Positions 61,789-64,000 of a DNA stretch of 64,000 nt are shown here, one piece after another. Below the pieces are notes generated by a model. The model was not told the origin of the DNA. It did no database searches and saw nothing but the letters and a program-made list of their open reading frames with translations. The position numbers and the translations under genes are program-made. The DNA is from Nocardia flavorosea (GTDB taxonomy: Bacteria > Actinomycetota > Actinomycetes > Mycobacteriales > Mycobacteriaceae), in assembly GCF_015477805.1 (NCBI RefSeq), contig NZ_JADLQL010000001.1, positions 682,001-746,000 on the forward strand. The letters are read 5' to 3'. Numbering within the stretch: position 1 is the stretch's first letter; each line of letters begins with the position of its first letter.

Positions 61789-62161
61789 CGGGTGAGATCT
61801 GTTCGATCCCAACGTATTGTTTCGGTTCCCGACAAAGCTAATCCGTCAGCGGGGTACCCGCAGTCCGGGTGATCCCGGCAATAGTTATCTGCCGCGATGT
61901 AATTGCCGGTCGACCAGTACATTCCGTTCTCTCGCGGCACGACGAGTCGCTGGTGGCGCGTCTACCCCACCGCACCGGACTCGTCACCGGCCCTTACCGG
62001 GCGTATCCGCAGTCCGGCCGGCAACGCTCGGATCACGTCGCACAGTGGTCGCCTCCGGCGGTGTCATCTGCGGTGCCGCCACAGTCTGGGATCTGTCGGC
62101 CGGGCGGACAGGTCGCCGGCCCGGCCCCCGCCGGGCACCCGGGTTTGCACGGTCCCATCAT
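61789..62161. other. intergenic region between hoxX-like gene and glcB
   Basis: 373 bp. Contains the hoxX-like promoter at the left and the glcB terminator at the right edge. No gene is supported on either strand. Confidence 0.5.
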
Positions 62162-62204
62162 GAAAAATGACGCCGCCCCCGACCGGGCGCGGTCGAGGGC
62201 GGCG
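62162..62204 (-). terminator. intrinsic terminator of glcB
   Basis: 14-bp stem (one mismatch) with a 6-nt loop, starting 22 bp after the glcB stop and followed on the minus strand by TCATTTTTC, a genuine U-rich tail. The clearest intrinsic terminator in the window. Confidence 0.9.
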
Positions 62205-62225
62205 TATACGGCGACAGGCAGGCAG

Positions 62226-64000
62226 CTAGGACCCGTTCTTCCCCGCCAGTGCCTTCGCCTCACGGCGGCGGCGGTGCAGGATCGGTTCCGTGTAGCCGTT
62301 GGGCTGGGTGGTGCCCTCCAGGATCAGCTCCTTCGCGGCCTGGAAGGCGACGCTTCCGGCGAAGTCCGCAGCCATCGGCCGGTAGTCCGGGTCACCGGCG
62401 TTCTGCCGGTCCACCACCGGGGCCATCCGTTCCAGGCTGGCGATCACCTGGTCGGTGGTGACCACGCCGTGCCGCAGCCAGTTGGCCATCAGCTGGCTGG
62501 AGATGCGCAGCGTGGCGCGGTCCTCCATGAGCGCGATATCGGAGATATCGGGAACCTTGGAGCAGCCGACACCCTGGTCGATCCAGCGGACCACGTAACC
62601 GAGGATCGACTGCGAGTTGTTGTCCAGCTCCTGCTGCTTGTCCTCCTCGCTCCAGTTCGTATCGGCCGCCAGCGGGATCTCCAGGATCTCGTCGACGCTC
62701 GCGCGGGCACCGCCCTTGGCGATTTCGGCCTGCCGCTTGAACACATCCACCAGGTGGTAGTGGGTGGCGTGCAGGGTGGCCGCTGTCGGCGACGGCACCC
62801 AGGCGGTGGTCGCGCCGGCCTTCGGATGGCCGAGCTTCTGTTCCAGCATCCCCGCCATCAGGTCCGGCATGGCCCACATACCCTTGCCGATCTGTGCCTT
62901 ACCGGGCAGGCCCGCGGCGATACCGGTATCGACGTTCCAGTCTTCGTAGGCGAGGATCCAGCGCTGGGTTTTCATCTCGGCCTTGCGGATCATCGGGCCC
63001 GCCAGCATCGAGGTGTGGATTTCGTCGCCGGTGCGGTCCAGGAAGCCGGTGTTGATGAACACCACCCGGTCGGCGGCGGCGTTGATGCACGCCTTCAGGT
63101 TCACCGTGGTGCGGCGTTCCTCGTCCATGATGCCGACCTTGAGTGTGTTACGCGGCAGGTCCAGGACATCTTCGACGGCGGCGAACAGATCGTTGGTGAA
63201 CGCGACCTCGTCCGGGCCGTGCATCTTCGGCTTCACGATGTACACCGACCCGGTGCGGCTGTTGGTCAGCGTCACATCGTCGCGCAGCGAATGTTTGGCG
63301 ACGAGGGAGGTGATGATGCCATCCAGGATGCCCTCGGGCACCTCGTTGCCCTCGGCGTCGAGGACGGCATCGCTGGTCATCAGATGGCCGACGTTACGGA
63401 CGAACAGCAGCGACCGGCCGTGCAGCGCCAGCTCGGAACCGTCGAGCGCGGTATAGACGCGGTCCGGGTTCATGGTGCGGGTGAAGGTTTTGCCGTTCTT
63501 GGTGACCTCTTCGGCGAGATCGCCCTTCATCAGGCCCAGCCAGTTGCGGTAGCAGAGGGTTTTGTCCTCGGCGTCCACGGCGGCGACCGAATCCTCGAAG
63601 TCCATGATCGTGGTGACCGCGGATTCGATGACGACGTCCTTGACACCGGCGGTATCGGTGCTGCCGATGGGCGATTCGGGGTCGATCTGGATCTCGATAT
63701 GCAGGCCGTTGTGCTTCAGCAGGATCGCGCTGGGCGAGGCCGGATCGCCGATATAGCCGATGAGCTGGCCGGCGTCGGCCAGGCCGATGGTGGTGCCGTC
63801 TTCCAGACCGACCTCGAGCTCACCGTCGACGATCGCGTACGAGGTGGATCCGATATGCGAGCCGGTGATCAGGGTGACGGCGTCGTCGAGGAAGTTACGC
63901 GCCCATTCGATGACCTTGTCACCGCGCACCTTGTTGTAGCCGGTGCCCTTCTCCGCACCGCCGGTCTCCGGGATGGCATCGGTGCCGTAGAGCGCATCGT
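62226..64000 (-). CDS. glcB: malate synthase G (5' end outside window)
   Basis: Condenses glyoxylate with acetyl-CoA to malate in the glyoxylate shunt. About 590 of roughly 723 residues are visible; the N-terminus runs off the right edge. The visible Met at 63929 is internal because the frame stays open to base 64000. Conserved blocks: [64 protein letters not shown], and [17 protein letters not shown] near the end. Rv1837c is the counterpart. Confidence 0.96.
   Translation of the reverse strand, partial: DALYGTDAIPETGGAEKGTGYNKVRGDKVIEWARNFLDDAVTLITGSHIGSTSYAIVDGELEVGLEDGTTIGLADAGQLIGYIGDPASPSAILLKHNGLHIEIQIDPESPIGSTDTAGVKDVVIESAVTTIMDFEDSVAAVDAEDKTLCYRNWLGLMKGDLAEEVTKNGKTFTRTMNPDRVYTALDGSELALHGRSLLFVRNVGHLMTSDAVLDAEGNEVPEGILDGIITSLVAKHSLRDDVTLTNSRTGSVYIVKPKMHGPDEVAFTNDLFAAVEDVLDLPRNTLKVGIMDEERRTTVNLKACINAAADRVVFINTGFLDRTGDEIHTSMLAGPMIRKAEMKTQRWILAYEDWNVDTGIAAGLPGKAQIGKGMWAMPDLMAGMLEQKLGHPKAGATTAWVPSPTAATLHATHYHLVDVFKRQAEIAKGGARASVDEILEIPLAADTNWSEEDKQQELDNNSQSILGYVVRWIDQGVGCSKVPDISDIALMEDRATLRISSQLMANWLRHGVVTTDQVIASLERMAPVVDRQNAGDPDYRPMAADFAGSVAFQAAKELILEGTTQPNGYTEPILHRRRREAKALAGKNGS

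Overview
This is a chromosomal window of a high-GC, mycolic-acid-containing actinomycete, most likely a Nocardia or close relative. The evidence is GC-rich third codon positions, frequent GTG starts, a fabG1-inhA pair, and gene order matching two mycobacterial blocks. From about 12.9 to 44.1 kb it parallels Mycobacterium tuberculosis Rv1496 back to Rv1473: meaB, mutB, mutA, a TVP38 protein, SPFH, NfeD, an Rv1486c-like gene, hemH, inhA, fabG1, VWA, DUF58, moxR, acn, acnR and an ABC-F protein. From about 45.2 to 54 kb and at the right edge it parallels Rv1847 back to Rv1837c: hotdog thioesterase, BlaI, M56 peptidase, GuaB1, two CNNM/CBS proteins and glcB. These correspondences are from memory of those genomes, not from a search. 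No rRNA, tRNA, CRISPR array, phage or insertion sequence is visible.

Layout. 0-13 kb: a 5'-truncated gnd, a decayed MpaB-like (DUF2236) gene beside an intact paralogue with a divergent TetR regulator and dyad operator, then a molybdopterin oxidoreductase, Gfo/Idh/MocA oxidoreductase, YjbQ, sirtuin, MHYT membrane protein, nucleoside hydrolase and amidohydrolase. 13-18 kb: the overlapping methylmalonyl-CoA mutase operon mutA-mutB-meaB. 18-26 kb: TVP38, then a minus-strand run NfeD, SPFH, solute-binding lipoprotein, a single fused double permease and a membrane TPR protein, with no ATPase gene. 26-31 kb: DUF3097, Rv1486c-like, hemH and the mycolate FAS-II genes fabG1-inhA. 31-39 kb: moxR-DUF58-VWA, aconitase with a textbook AcnR operator, and acnR. 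The mycobacterial ripAB endopeptidase genes are absent between moxR and the Rv1476-like gene.

39-46 kb: a cupin with a perfect AT-rich dyad, a thioesterase, and a two-gene candidate graspetide (omega-ester RiPP) locus made of a 149-aa precursor-like protein and an MvdD-type ATP-grasp ligase. Then come an HTH protein, an ABC-F protein, an SDR and a hotdog thioesterase. Between that thioesterase and blaI lie an iron-box promoter with a terminator about 95 nt downstream, a syntenic candidate for the iron-sparing sRNA MrsI, and a FhuF-like gene with its own iron box. 46-64 kb: blaI-M56, DEAD-box helicase, guaB1, two CNNM proteins, a 3-methyladenine glycosylase-like protein, an SDR/HxlR divergent pair with two operator copies, a secreted LVIVD propeller, a 33-aa micro-protein, a second MHYT protein, an orphan HoxX-like protein and glcB running off the right edge.

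The strongest candidates for new biology are the graspetide pair, the iron-box sRNA, the ATPase-less fused-permease module and the micro-protein. Function calls come from motif recognition and remembered gene order; no database search was possible.
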